This document shows, piece by piece, positions 1 through 8,207 of a DNA stretch of 64,000 bases. This DNA is from Roseobacter weihaiensis (GTDB taxonomy: Bacteria; Pseudomonadota; Alphaproteobacteria; Rhodobacterales; Rhodobacteraceae): positions 1 through 64,000 of the forward strand of contig NZ_JACNMO010000022.1 of NCBI RefSeq assembly GCF_020622345.1, written 5' to 3'. Below the pieces are notes generated by a model, which worked only from the letters and a program-made list of their open reading frames with translations, searched no databases and had not been told where the DNA came from. The first letter of the stretch is position 1, and every line of letters begins with the position of its first letter. The position numbers and the translations under genes were made by a program.

Positions 1-2
1 TA

Positions 3-224
3 GCGGCTTACGCGCGGGTTCTCCGCGAGAGACGTAAGGCCGCGAACCTCTCGCAGGAGGAACTCGCGTTCAGAACAGATCTTTCCATGAGCTACATCTC
101 GTTCCTGGAAACCTGTAGGCGACAACCCACCCTGACTGTGATGGATGCAATCTGTCGGGAACTTGAGGTATCGCTGACGGAATTTATTGGTGAGGTTGAA
201 GGGGACGTCGAGAATAATAGGTAG
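3..224 (+). CDS. XRE-family helix-turn-helix regulator, 5' end missing
   Basis: The reading frame is open from the window edge and encodes about 73 residues of a Cro/C1-type DNA-binding domain. It has an arginine-rich start (VLRERRKAANLSQEELA), the helix-turn-helix segment DLSMSYISFLE and the closing helix TLTVMDAICRELEVSLTEF, ending in a short acidic tail. This covers nearly the whole single-domain fold, so only the first few residues lie outside the window. Small one-domain XRE proteins are common on genomic islands and prophages. Here it precedes an IS110 remnant and lies on the 3' side of a tRNA, which suggests island DNA. The target is unknown. Confidence 0.85.
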   Translation, partial: AAYARVLRERRKAANLSQEELAFRTDLSMSYISFLETCRRQPTLTVMDAICRELEVSLTEFIGEVEGDVENNR

Positions 225-343
225 GCGCTGACCGCCTGGATGTTAGAGGGCGGAGAGTAGATGGGGTGGGCGGCTTCCGCTCCCCGGCGTCGCAATGCGC
301 CGTTGTGCGGGTGTCATGATCTGCGATCGAGACGAGCTACCCT

Positions 344-568
344 ATGTAACCCATCGCTGTCGGCCTGTATTTGGCCAAGACAGTCTTTCACGTGCACGGC
401 AACGCGGAAGCTGAGCAGGTTATGTTCAATAGGATCTTCTGGCAATCTCAGGTCATTCAGTTCTTCGAACGCCTCGCGCCTTGTCTAATTGGTGTCGAGG
501 CTTGCGCATCGAGCCACCACTGGGCGCACAAACTGTCGAAACTGGACCATATGCCAATCAGTTCCTGA
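344..568 (+). pseudogene. IS110-family transposase remnant (N-terminal fragment)
   Basis: The frame reads M-stop-PIAVGLYLAKTVFHVHG and continues to FFERLAPCLIGVEACASSHHWAHKLSKLDH before a stop. This matches the N-terminal RuvC-like DEDD domain of IS110 transposases (usual start VGIDLAKxVFxVHG, then LPPCLxGMEACxSAHxWAREL). It is dead on three counts: a stop directly follows the apparent start, the catalytic Asp of GIDLAK is replaced by Tyr, and the protein ends after about 74 of the usual 340 residues or so. The flanks 225-343 and 569-707 hold no gene I can recognise. Confidence 0.8.
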
Positions 569-707
569 TAGTGTTGCTTCGGCTTCATCACACCCAACTG
601 CTCCGAAAAGCCCAAAAGGTTGTTGTGGAAGGTTTCCTTGACGTTTGTGGCAGAAAACCTGGCAATTGTGGAAGACTCGCGTGAGTACTCACAACAAGGT
701 GATGAAG

Positions 708-783
708 TGGTGAGCCGTGCAGGATTCGAACCTGCGACCCACTGATTAAAAGTCAGTTGCTCTACCAACTGAGCTAACGGCCC
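708..783 (-). tRNA. tRNA-Lys (anticodon TTT)
   Basis: Read on the minus strand this is a 76-nt cloverleaf. It has a seven-pair acceptor stem (one G-U pair), D-arm TAGCTCAGTTGGTAGAGC, anticodon loop CTTTTAA with anticodon TTT, T-arm GGTTCGAATCC and an encoded CCA end. The 3' end points left, towards the XRE gene and IS110 remnant, as expected if an element had integrated into the tRNA 3' end. Confidence 0.97.
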
Positions 784-880
784 ACTAGGCGGCTTGTGTA
801 GAAAGCTGCTGAGGTAGGGTCAAGCCCCAAATCAGCGTTTTTGCAGGGACATACTGGATAGTTTCGTCGCATCCGCTTAT

Positions 881-1723
881 ATGGCCGCAATGTGTCACTT
901 CAACGATACCGGTTTGCCCTTTATGAAAATGCACGGGCTGGGAAACGACTTTGTCGTTGTGGATGCGCGTGCGCAGAAAATTGACATCACCCCGGCCTTG
1001 GCCGAAGCGCTCGGCGATCGACATCGCGGGGTTGGTTTCGACCAGCTTGCGGTCATGACCCAAGGACGTCAGGCACTGCATTTGACCTTCTATAACGCAG
1101 ACGGATCGATCGCCGGAGCCTGTGGCAATGCCACGCGCTGCATTGCCCGCCATGTGATGGACGAAAGCGGCGCAACCGACCTGCACCTCACCACAGACCG
1201 GGGCGACTTATGGGCGCGTGACGCTGGGGCCGGTCTGACGTCAGTCAACATGGGTCAACCGCAGTTGAAATGGGATGAAATCCCGCTGGCCCACGAAATG
1301 GACACGCTGGAGTTGCCGATTGAAGGTGCACCGACGGCGACCGGTATGGGCAACCCCCATTGCACCTTCTTTGTGGATGACCTCGATGCGGTTAACGTCC
1401 CCGCCTTTGGCGCTGCGCATGAGCATCATCCGCTTTATCCTGAGCGGACGAATGTGCAGGTTGCGCAGATTGTAGCTGAAGACCACATCCGCATGAAGGT
1501 CTGGGAGCGGGGCGTGGGCATGACACTGGCGTCGGGCTCGTCCAGTTGTGCGGTTGCGGTCGCCGCAACGCGCCGCGGTTTGACTGGTCGCCAGGTTACA
1601 ATCGATCTGGATGGGGGGCAGATGAGCGTCGATTGGCGCGATGACGGCGTCTGGATGACGGGACCCACCCAACATGTCTTTACCGGTCGGTTGACCGAAA
1701 GCTTTCTGGAGAGCTTGAGATGA
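881..1723 (+). CDS. dapF: Diaminopimelate epimerase DapF
   Basis: Interconverts LL- and meso-diaminopimelate in the lysine and peptidoglycan pathway, in the cytoplasm and without cofactor. The 280-residue length is normal. The first half carries MKMHGLGNDFVVVDAR and the family signature NADGSIAGACGNATRC with one catalytic Cys at residue 81. The second half has WERGVGMTLASGSSSCA (about 208-224), where the family normally has ACGSGACA. The position of the second catalytic Cys is therefore Ser218, while the later Cys223 is kept. ATG 881 is used; 890 is an in-frame alternative and neither has a clear ribosome site. The stop overlaps the mtaB start by 4 bp. Confidence 0.93.
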   Translation: MAAMCHFNDTGLPFMKMHGLGNDFVVVDARAQKIDITPALAEALGDRHRGVGFDQLAVMTQGRQALHLTFYNADGSIAGACGNATRCIARHVMDESGATDLHLTTDRGDLWARDAGAGLTSVNMGQPQLKWDEIPLAHEMDTLELPIEGAPTATGMGNPHCTFFVDDLDAVNVPAFGAAHEHHPLYPERTNVQVAQIVAEDHIRMKVWERGVGMTLASGSSSCAVAVAATRRGLTGRQVTIDLDGGQMSVDWRDDGVWMTGPTQHVFTGRLTESFLESLR

Positions 1724-2973
1724 GCGCCCCAAAGTTCGCCACGTTGGGGTGTCGCCTGAATGCCTATGAAACCGAAGCAATGAAAGAGCTGGCCGCAGAG
1801 GCTGGTCTGGATGATACGGTTGTCGTCAACACCTGCGCGGTGACGGCCGAGGCCGTGCGCAAGGCTCGCAGCACCATCCGAAAGCTGCGGCGGGAAAACC
1901 CAGGCGCGCGCATGATCGTGACCGGCTGCGCTGCGCAAATCGACCCTGAGGCTTTCGCTGAGATGGCTGAAGTTGATGCGGTCATTGGAAATACCGAGAA
2001 AATGGAAAACGCAACTTGGGCAGGGCTGGCCAAGGATTTCATTGGCGCAAGCGAAGCGGTACAGGTAGACGACATCATGTCCGTGATGCAGACAGCAGGA
2101 CATCTGATCGATGGCTTTGGCACGCGCAGCCGCGCCTATGTGCAGGTCCAGAATGGCTGCGATCATCGGTGTACCTTTTGCATCATTCCGTTCGGACGCG
2201 GCAATTCGCGCTCCGTGCCTGCGGGCGTGGTGGTCGACCAGATCAAGCGCCTCGTCGACAAAGGCTACAACGAAGTCGTCCTGACCGGCGTTGATCTGAC
2301 CAGCTGGGGGGCGGACCTGCCCGCCACGCCACAGTTGGGCGATCTGGTGATGCGTATCCTGAAACTCGTACCGGACCTGCCGCGTCTGCGGATCAGCTCT
2401 ATCGACAGTATCGAGGTGGATGACAATCTGATGCAGGCCATTGCGACCGAGCCTCGACTGATGCCGCATCTGCATCTGTCGCTGCAACATGGCGATGACT
2501 TGATCCTCAAGCGTATGAAACGACGCCATCTGCGCGACGACGCGATCCGCTTCACCCGGGAGGCGCAACGCCTGCGTCCCGACATGACATTTGGCGCGGA
2601 TATCATCGCGGGCTTTCCCACCGAGACAGAAGCCATGTTCGAAAACTCCATTGCGCTCGTCCAGGAGTGCGATCTGACGTGGCTGCATGTGTTCCCCTAC
2701 TCCGCACGTCAGGGCACGCCCGCAGCCCGCATGCCGCCCGTGTCCGGCCCCGACATCAAGGCGCGTGCAGCGCGGCTGCGCGCGGCAGGTGAGGCACAGG
2801 TACGCAAACATCTGGCACGGCAAGTGGGCCGAACCCACAACGTTCTGATGGAAAGCCCCACGATGGGCCGGACCGAACAATTCACCGAAGTGCAGCTCTC
2901 GAAGCCGCAGACCGAAGGGCAAATCGTTGCGGTCAAGATCTCTGGCGCAACGGACAGTACTCTGCGCGCGTAA
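1720..2973 (+). CDS. mtaB: tRNA t6A37 methylthiotransferase MtaB
   Basis: A radical-SAM enzyme that converts N6-threonylcarbamoyladenosine at position 37 of ANN-decoding tRNAs to its 2-methylthio form. The protein has 417 residues. The N-terminal MTTase domain carries three cluster cysteines (Cys11, Cys39, Cys70). The radical-SAM motif CDHRCTFC (Cys147, 151, 154) follows, and SSIDSIEVDDNL and LQHGDDLILKRMKRRH are typical of the MtaB branch rather than MiaB or RimO. Its start overlaps the dapF stop, so the two are translationally coupled; the same pair is common in Rhodobacterales. Confidence 0.95.
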   Translation: MSAPKFATLGCRLNAYETEAMKELAAEAGLDDTVVVNTCAVTAEAVRKARSTIRKLRRENPGARMIVTGCAAQIDPEAFAEMAEVDAVIGNTEKMENATWAGLAKDFIGASEAVQVDDIMSVMQTAGHLIDGFGTRSRAYVQVQNGCDHRCTFCIIPFGRGNSRSVPAGVVVDQIKRLVDKGYNEVVLTGVDLTSWGADLPATPQLGDLVMRILKLVPDLPRLRISSIDSIEVDDNLMQAIATEPRLMPHLHLSLQHGDDLILKRMKRRHLRDDAIRFTREAQRLRPDMTFGADIIAGFPTETEAMFENSIALVQECDLTWLHVFPYSARQGTPAARMPPVSGPDIKARAARLRAAGEAQVRKHLARQVGRTHNVLMESPTMGRTEQFTEVQLSKPQTEGQIVAVKISGATDSTLRA

Positions 2974-3313
2974 ATTGGTGCCACCTTCAGCTTGAGTACG
3001 AATTCTCGTGACAAACTCTCTGGTTGGCCGGTAATCTCCGTCTACCTTGTGGGAGAGGTATGAATGCAACACGCATCGGTTTTGACATCAGGCGGGAGTG
3101 GCCGGATGGCAAGGCAAACGGCTTGGGTATGCGGTGCATCTTATCCTTTTGCAGGGAAGGTTGGGCCGGTTTAAGACGGGTCTGCACCGTCCCATTTCAT
3201 CGCAGGGCTTTGAAGGGACCCCTCCTGTTTTGGTTCCCTTGGATCAACACGGGTGCCGAGTGTCACCGAGCCCCAGATCAGTTTGTCTGGGGCATGTCAG
3301 GAAAGACAAAAAG
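2974..3313 (+). other. 340-bp intergenic region with a hairpin before the Crp-type gene
   Basis: No convincing gene: the frames open here have poor starts and no family resemblance. A perfect hairpin (GCCCCAGA, 8-nt loop, TCTGGGGC) sits at 3270-3293, only 20 bp before the Crp-type ATG. It has no T-run, so it is not a standard terminator and may act in the mRNA leader. Confidence 0.5.
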
Positions 3314-3988
3314 ATGGATAGCAAAGATCTGCCAAGAACAGGTTTTCTGGCCAATGCCTCAATTGATCTGTCCCGCTTGATAAACTCGGTTGCAAGCGAC
3401 GTTGAACTGGCAGAGGGCGAAGTGCTGTTTGAGCAGGGCGATCAGGGAGATGCGCTTTATGCCATCGCCTCCGGCAGTCTGGAGTTCAGTATTCTGTCGC
3501 GGGAAGGGCGCAAACTATCGCTCGACGTGATGCGCCCAGGTGCACTCTTCGGGGAAATTGCGCTGTTTGATCCAGGTGTGCGGACAGCGACCGTTACCGC
3601 GCTGGAACCATCGCGGGTACGTGGTGTTAAAAATGCGGACATGATTGCCGCGATCCGTAAAAATCCGGATCTGGGCATTGATCTGATCCAACTCGCGGGC
3701 GCGCGGATGCGCTGGATGAGCAGCCAGCTCAACGAACAGGTCTTTTTGCCGATGCCCGCGCGCTTGGCCCGCAAGATTCTTTATCTGACAGCCAACGGAA
3801 CAGATCAGCAGTCTTTGCTGAGGTTGTCTCAAACGGAACTGGCAGAGTTCGTTGGTGCCACGCGTGAAGCGGTCTCCAAAACTCTGGCGCTCTGGAAACG
3901 GGCCGGGGTGATCGACGCGTCACGGGGCGGTGTGCGCGTTCTGGATCGAGACAGGCTGCAGGTGATGGCGGACCTTCAGCAGATTTAA
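3314..3988 (+). CDS. Crp/Fnr-family transcription regulator (cyclic-nucleotide type)
   Basis: A 224-residue Crp-type activator. The N-terminal cNMP-binding beta-roll (about 25-120) contains LFGEIALFDPGVRTATV, which matches the phosphate-binding cassette of CRP: Gly80-Glu81 and Arg90-Thr91 take the places of Gly71-Glu72 and Arg82-Ser83. A dimer helix (125-150) follows, then a winged helix (168-215) with recognition helix TREAVSKTLALWKRAG; Arg184, Glu185 and Lys189 occupy the base-contacting positions of E. coli CRP. There is no N-terminal Fnr-type cysteine cluster. ATG 3314 is chosen because AGGAAAG precedes it. Two perfect CRP-consensus sites lie just downstream. The ligand, probably cAMP, is inferred. 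Confidence 0.88.
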   Translation: MDSKDLPRTGFLANASIDLSRLINSVASDVELAEGEVLFEQGDQGDALYAIASGSLEFSILSREGRKLSLDVMRPGALFGEIALFDPGVRTATVTALEPSRVRGVKNADMIAAIRKNPDLGIDLIQLAGARMRWMSSQLNEQVFLPMPARLARKILYLTANGTDQQSLLRLSQTELAEFVGATREAVSKTLALWKRAGVIDASRGGVRVLDRDRLQVMADLQQI

Positions 3989-3997
3989 ACATCTTCA

Positions 3998-4013
3998 TGT
4001 GAAACGTATCACA
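3998..4013. promoter_or_regulatory. Perfect CRP-type operator, site 1
   Basis: TGTGA-AACGTA-TCACA matches the CRP consensus TGTGA-N6-TCACA at all ten positions, 10 bp after the regulator stop codon. A -10-like TATATT at 4056-4061 would put transcription start near 4068, so the site centre lies about 62 bp upstream, the classical class I activator distance. The likely target is the small gene at 4101. Confidence 0.65.
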
Positions 4014-4100
4014 GACCGAAACGGCGATTTCGGTCATCCTGAAGATATTCCAGACTATATTTTTGATCAAATTTCTTTACATCGCAAAAGGATTTTCGAT

Positions 4101-4250
4101 ATGCAACGCATTGAAGAACTCGCTCCTGTCGCTGACAAGGCGCCCACACCAGCATCCCCCGTGAAGGCCGTCATCAATTGGGTGATCGAAACAGAGCGAG
4201 AGTTTCGCGCGACGCAAAAGCTGATAGATAAGACGCGGGACCGGTCCTGA
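4101..4250 (+). CDS. Small hypothetical protein (49 aa)
   Basis: The sequence runs MQRIEELAPVADKAPTPASP and on to an amphipathic helix VKAVINWVIETEREF followed by a basic tail. No family is recognised. ATG 4101 is chosen because AAAGGA lies 8 bp upstream; an in-frame start at 3999 would overlap the CRP site and has no ribosome site. The palindrome TTTGATCAAA (4062-4071) falls in the predicted 5' end. Its position next to the Crp-type gene and behind a perfect CRP site suggests it belongs to that regulator's circuit. Confidence 0.5.
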   Translation: MQRIEELAPVADKAPTPASPVKAVINWVIETEREFRATQKLIDKTRDRS

Positions 4251-4328
4251 AACCTTGTTGCCACAGTCGCTTCCAGGTCCCTTCCCAGGCTATTCAAAAG
4301 GCCAAAATTACAAAACTTTCGCGCTGAG

Positions 4329-4344
4329 TGTGACCAAGATCACA
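4329..4344. promoter_or_regulatory. Perfect CRP-type operator, site 2
   Basis: TGTGA-CCAAGA-TCACA is a second exact match to TGTGA-N6-TCACA. A -10-like TTAATT at 4365-4370 would put a start near 4377, with the site centred about -41, a class II activator position. No gene starts downstream on the plus strand before the hairpin terminator at 4579, which points to a non-coding target or to regulation of something not recognised. Confidence 0.6.
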
Positions 4345-4376
4345 GACGTCGATTCGAGAAAATGTTAATTATTGGT

Positions 4377-4615
4377 TATTGTAGTGACCGGTAAAGAGTA
4401 AAAGAGGTCCTTCTCAGGGCATTTGAAAAGTTAACGAGGGAAAACATTCAAAGGTACAGAAAGGTATCTGAATTGCGGGAGAAAGCCGTAGGCTGACAAT
4501 GACCGTAATCACGGGTCCTTCTGATTTCGACTCTCCCCAGGGTCTGTTATTTGCCTCCGTCGCGAGGTGCAGACAGGTAACCCCCCGCGCAGCACCTGCA
4601 CGGGGGGTTATTTTG
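4377..4615 (+). ncRNA. Candidate CRP-controlled small RNA
   Basis: This 240-bp plus-strand stretch has no open frame with a usable start. It begins at the promoter predicted for CRP site 2 and ends at a G/C-rich hairpin followed by TTATTTTG. The nonamer GGTCCTTCT occurs twice (4406-4414 and 4514-4522), and CCTC-CGTCGC-GAGG (about 4555-4566) could expose a pyrimidine-rich loop. All of this is inference from layout; it could equally be an untranslated spacer. Confidence 0.3.
4579..4615. terminator. Hairpin terminator between the candidate sRNA and petC
   Basis: AACCCCCCG and CGGGGGGTT form a 9-bp stem with a 13-nt loop, followed on the plus strand by ATTTTG. Because petC ends at 4634 on the minus strand, the same hairpin could stop petABC transcripts, although the U-run is better on the plus strand. 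Confidence 0.6.
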
Positions 4616-4633
4616 CAACAGAATTTAGAAGGG

Positions 4634-5422
4634 TCAGGAAGCCTTCTTGCCTTTAACCGGCGCCCAGATGCGCTTGTTCGTCAGGTAGAGAAGAACTGAC
4701 AAGATGGTCAGGAACAACACGCCGACAAATCCGGCCTGTTTGCGCGCCATCATTTTCGGCTCAGCAGTCCACATCAGAAAGGCCGAAACATCCTCGGAAA
4801 GATGGTGCAGATCGTTTTGATGCCCATCGGCAAATTCCACCAGTTCATCATCCAGTGGCGGGGCCATGGCGATCCAGCCACCAGGGAAGGCTGTGTTTTC
4901 GTAAAGGATCACACCAGCTTCTTCTTTTTCTTCACCCGTATAGCCAGTCAGCAAAGACGCGATGTACTCCGGCCCGCCAATGCCTTTGAAGAACTGGTTG
5001 ATCCCCAGACCGTACGGACCATGGAAACCTGCACGCGCCTTTGCCATCAGGCTCAGGTCGGGTGCGTTTTCCAATCCGGACTCCGGAAAGTTATCTGCTG
5101 GAATAGCGGCGCGAAAATCGTCTATTTCGGGATCGAAGACTTCGAAATTCTCCGCATAGGCGCGCACTTGATCCTCTGGCATGGAGGGCCCACCCTCCTC
5201 GGAAAGCGACCGGAAAGGGACGAACTTCAACCCGTGACAGGCGGCGCAGACCTCGGTGTAGATTTGCAGACCGCGCTGAAGCTGGTTCTGGTCGTAGGTG
5301 CCAAAAGGCCCTTCGAACGAGAAGTCAAAGTCTTCGATATGCGTGTCATACGCACCTGCTGTCAGACCCGCTGTGGCAAACGATACGGCCGCCACAGCAC
5401 TCAGTGTAAGTGTTCTGAACAT
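4634..5422 (-). CDS. petC: Cytochrome c1 of the bc1 complex
   Basis: The periplasmic haem subunit of ubiquinol-cytochrome c oxidoreductase passes electrons from the Rieske protein to soluble cytochrome c. The protein has 262 residues. A signal peptide ends near residue 23. The haem site CAACH has Cys59, Cys62 and His63, and a Met ligand is expected in the C-terminal half (PKMMARK region). One C-terminal membrane anchor ([20 protein letters not shown]) precedes a basic tail. AAAGGA precedes the ATG. It is the last gene of petABC, 14 bp after petB. Confidence 0.97.
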   Translation of the reverse strand: MFRTLTLSAVAAVSFATAGLTAGAYDTHIEDFDFSFEGPFGTYDQNQLQRGLQIYTEVCAACHGLKFVPFRSLSEEGGPSMPEDQVRAYAENFEVFDPEIDDFRAAIPADNFPESGLENAPDLSLMAKARAGFHGPYGLGINQFFKGIGGPEYIASLLTGYTGEEKEEAGVILYENTAFPGGWIAMAPPLDDELVEFADGHQNDLHHLSEDVSAFLMWTAEPKMMARKQAGFVGVLFLTILSVLLYLTNKRIWAPVKGKKAS

Positions 5423-5436
5423 GATCTTATGGTCCT

Positions 5437-6780
5437 TTATTCAGCCGGGGTTGCCAGCGGTTTCGATCCGCCGTCACCAGAGCCCTTATGCGAGGCAAAA
5501 TCCTCTTCGATGGTCGCGGGTCGTGCCAACGGTTTCTCGATCACGCCCAGCAGGGGCAGGATCACCAGGAAGTAGGCGAACCAGTATGTCGAAGCGATCA
5601 GCGAAATCGTGTTGTAGGGCTCTTCCGCCGGCATCGCACCGACCCACATCAGCACGAAGAAGTCGAAAACCAGCAGAGCAAACCACCATTTCAGCATGGG
5701 GCGGTAGCGCCCGGAGCGGACCGAAGATGTATCCAGCCAAGGCGCCAGAGCCATCACCACAATCGCACCGAACATCGCAAGCACGCCGAAGAACTTCGCG
5801 TCGATGATCCCTCCCGTGACAAAGGACGCGATCTGCACGATCCATACTTCATCCGTAAAGGCCCGGAGAATCGCGTAGAACGGCAGGAAGTACCATTCCG
5901 GCACGATATGTGCAGGTGTCGCCAGAGCATTCGCCTCGATGTAGTTATCGGGGTGGCCCAGATAGTTCGGCATGAAGCCGACGATGGCAAAGAAAACTGC
6001 CAGAATAACCGCCAGCGCAAAGAGGTCCTTGATGACGAAGTAGGGCCAGAACGGTAGCGTGTCTTTCTCTGCTTCTTCCTTCGAAGTGCGGCGCACTTCA
6101 ACACCTGTCGGGTTGTTGTTGCCCGTCGTGTGGAAGGCCCAGATGTGCACGATCACAAGACCCAGGATCACAAAGGGCAGCAGATAGTGCAGCGAGAAGA
6201 AGCGGTTCAACGTGGCATTATCCACCGCAGGCCCGCCCAGCAGCCAGGTTTGCAGCGCATCACCGATGAAGGGGATTGCGCCGAAAAGGCCAGTGATAAC
6301 CGTCGCACCCCAGAAGGACATCTGACCCCAGGGCAGCACGTAGCCCATGAAGGCGGTGCCCATCATCAGCAGGTAAATCAGCATGCCGATGATCCAGGTA
6401 ATCTCGCGCGGTGCCTTGTAGGAGCCATAGTAAAGACCCCGGAAGATGTGCGCATAGACAGCCACAAAGAACAGCGACGCGCCGTTTTGGTGCATATATC
6501 GAAGCATGTAGCCGCCGTTCACGTTTCGCATGATATGCTCAACGGACGAGAACGCGTAATCAACATGCGGCGTGTAGTGCATCACCAGAACGATACCGGT
6601 GACGATCTGCAGCACCAGCACGAATGTCAGGACGATGCCCCAGATCCACATCCAATTGAGGTTCTTGGGTGTCGGGATCATCAGTGTGTCATACATCAGG
6701 CCGATGATCGGCAACCGTTTGGCCAAACTCTTTTCCCAAGGGGCCTTCGGTTCGTAATGGTCGTGTGGAATTCCACCCAT
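5437..6780 (-). CDS. petB: Cytochrome b of the bc1 complex
   Basis: The membrane core of the bc1 complex holds the two b haems and the quinol-oxidising and quinone-reducing sites. At 447 residues it has the length of Rhodobacter cytochrome b, with eight predicted membrane helices. Recognisable segments include the helix with [16 protein letters not shown] near the Qo site, the [14 protein letters not shown] motif of the ef loop, and paired His in the helices around [20 protein letters not shown] and [21 protein letters not shown]. It lies 12 bp after petA; the start has GGGAG upstream. Confidence 0.98.
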   Translation of the reverse strand: MGGIPHDHYEPKAPWEKSLAKRLPIIGLMYDTLMIPTPKNLNWMWIWGIVLTFVLVLQIVTGIVLVMHYTPHVDYAFSSVEHIMRNVNGGYMLRYMHQNGASLFFVAVYAHIFRGLYYGSYKAPREITWIIGMLIYLLMMGTAFMGYVLPWGQMSFWGATVITGLFGAIPFIGDALQTWLLGGPAVDNATLNRFFSLHYLLPFVILGLVIVHIWAFHTTGNNNPTGVEVRRTSKEEAEKDTLPFWPYFVIKDLFALAVILAVFFAIVGFMPNYLGHPDNYIEANALATPAHIVPEWYFLPFYAILRAFTDEVWIVQIASFVTGGIIDAKFFGVLAMFGAIVVMALAPWLDTSSVRSGRYRPMLKWWFALLVFDFFVLMWVGAMPAEEPYNTISLIASTYWFAYFLVILPLLGVIEKPLARPATIEEDFASHKGSGDGGSKPLATPAE

Positions 6781-6792
6781 CTTCTGTCTCCC

Positions 6793-7353
6793 TTACCCGA
6801 GTTGGATCGTGGACTCGTCCACGAATACTGCGACCGGAACCGGCAGGTTGCGCGGTGCGGGACCACGGCGAATGCGTCCGGAAGTGTCATAGTGCGATCC
6901 ATGGCACGGGCAGAACCACCCGTCAAAATCGCCCGCATCTCCCAGCGGCACGCAGCCCAGGTGGGTGCAGACGCCCTGCATGACCAACCATTCACCGGCC
7001 TCGTCGAGCGACCGGTTTTCATCTGCGGCCGTCGCATCTGCAGCAATGTTTGCGTTCTCGGCACCCTGATCCGGCAGGTCCTCAAGCGGCGTTTCGCGCG
7101 CGGCTGCGATCTCTTCCGGCGTTCGGCGGCGGATGAACACGGGTTTGCCAAGGAACATGACGGTCAATTGGGTGCCCGGCGCGACGCCGCTGATATCAAC
7201 GCGCTTCGATGACAGCGCAAGGACGTCTGCCGACGGGTTCATCTGGTTGACCAAAGGCCAGATCGCGGCTCCTGCTGTTACCGCGCCAGCACCAGCAGTG
7301 GCGTAGTAAAGGAAATCCCGCCGGGTGCCTTCGTGATCTTCTGCATGCGACAC
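6793..7353 (-). CDS. petA: Rieske iron-sulfur subunit of the bc1 complex
   Basis: The [2Fe-2S] subunit that takes the first electron from quinol. The protein has 186 residues from GTG 7353, chosen because GGAG lies upstream and the product then begins [20 protein letters not shown] like its Rhodobacter relatives; a longer frame to 7416 has no support. The twin-arginine motif (Arg11-Arg12) and the following hydrophobic helix form the uncleaved Tat anchor. Cluster motifs are CTHLGC (Cys129, His131, Cys134) and CPCHGSH (Cys148, Cys150, His151). It is the first gene of petABC. Confidence 0.96.
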   Translation of the reverse strand: MSHAEDHEGTRRDFLYYATAGAGAVTAGAAIWPLVNQMNPSADVLALSSKRVDISGVAPGTQLTVMFLGKPVFIRRRTPEEIAAARETPLEDLPDQGAENANIAADATAADENRSLDEAGEWLVMQGVCTHLGCVPLGDAGDFDGWFCPCHGSHYDTSGRIRRGPAPRNLPVPVAVFVDESTIQLG

Positions 7354-7441
7354 AGGTTTACTCCATTTCCAGGGCCAAAAATGTGGCCAGTAGTGAATAG
7401 GTCGCGCAGAACGCAACCATAGCTAGGCGGGTACTTAGCGC

Positions 7442-7457
7442 TGTGACCGCGATCAGT
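7442..7457. promoter_or_regulatory. Imperfect CRP-type site upstream of petA
   Basis: TGTGA-CCGCGA-TCAGT matches eight of ten positions of TGTGA-N6-TCACA and lies 89-104 bp upstream of the petA GTG, within the 198-bp gap to the GST gene. It may let the nearby Crp-type regulator act on petABC. A match this weak can arise by chance. Confidence 0.3.
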
Positions 7458-7551
7458 CTAGTGACCTTTAGCGCGCAAACCGTCGCAGGTCGTTAAGGTT
7501 TTTGCCAAAAACCCCTTGTATGGCCCGTATTTCTTTATCCTTTCTTAAGAA

Positions 7552-8163
7552 TCAGGCGTCTGGCGGGCGCGATGCCTGCATGGAGGGCCGCGAATCAAAA
7601 GCCTGGTGCCATGCGGCCAGCGCTTCGTTGCCCTGCCGCCAGTTGCGCGGTCCGTGGCGAAAATCAAGATAAGACAGCGCACAGCCGACCGAGATATGCG
7701 CCATTGTCAGAGGTCCCGACAGGTGGCTCATCCAGCGGGTATTCAAAACCGACAGGGCCCGGCTGATCTTGGACCATTGCGCCTCGACCCAGGCATCGGA
7801 CTGCTCCGCTTCCGGTCTGAGACGTTTTTCGTACGACATGGACACGGCACTATCCATAATGCCGTCGCCGGTCGCCTCCAGCGTCAGGGTCTCCCACCGT
7901 CCGCTGCCCTGGGGATAAAGCGTGCCGCCAAACAGATCGTTGAGATAGCTGGTGATCACCCGACTGTCATAAAGCGTGGCCCCCTCTGCCCGCTCCAGTG
8001 CCGGAATGCGCCCCAGAGGGTTGGCGGCCTTGAGCGCCTCGTCGGAGGCAAAGGCCGTGGTGGTGATCGTTTCCAGAGCCACGGCCTCGGTTTTCTCCAG
8101 CTCATGGAGCAAAACAACGACTTTGCGCACATAGGGCGATGCGGGAGAGTGGAAAAGCTTCAT
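7552..8163 (-). CDS. Glutathione S-transferase family protein
   Basis: The protein has 203 residues. The N-terminal thioredoxin-like domain begins MKLFHSPASPYVRKVVVLLHELE, has the cis-Pro segment LGRIPAL and the glutathione gamma-glutamyl contact DSRVITSYL. An all-helical C-terminal domain (about 85-200) follows, with SLSYLDFRHGPRNW-like N-capping near the end. The Ser at SPYVRK is the likely activating residue. The substrate cannot be told. The next gene upstream on the same strand is the PaiB-like gene, 44 bp away. A weak hairpin (GGTTTTT-GCC-AAAAACC, 7497-7513) follows the stop. Confidence 0.88.
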   Translation of the reverse strand: MKLFHSPASPYVRKVVVLLHELEKTEAVALETITTTAFASDEALKAANPLGRIPALERAEGATLYDSRVITSYLNDLFGGTLYPQGSGRWETLTLEATGDGIMDSAVSMSYEKRLRPEAEQSDAWVEAQWSKISRALSVLNTRWMSHLSGPLTMAHISVGCALSYLDFRHGPRNWRQGNEALAAWHQAFDSRPSMQASRPPDA

Positions 8164-8207
8164 GGCAGGGGTCCTTTGCTGAGGTCACGCAAAGCCTATC
8201 AGAGCGG

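Noticed and set aside
457-768. Minus-strand open frame of 103 codons beginning in tRNA-Lys
   Set aside because: It starts inside the tRNA and runs antisense to the IS110 remnant; the first residues are the usual chance translation of a tRNA and the rest has no family likeness.
1435-3072. Long minus-strand frame (545 codons) opposite mtaB
   Set aside because: It is antisense to a clearly conserved gene; such mirror frames arise from third-position GC bias.
3024-3380. Plus-strand frame of 118 codons upstream of and into the Crp-type gene
   Set aside because: It overlaps the true start of the regulator in another frame, has odd composition and no ribosome site.
6130-7212. Plus-strand frame of 360 codons opposite petB and petA
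   Set aside because: Antisense to strongly conserved bc1 genes, His/Gln-rich, no motif.
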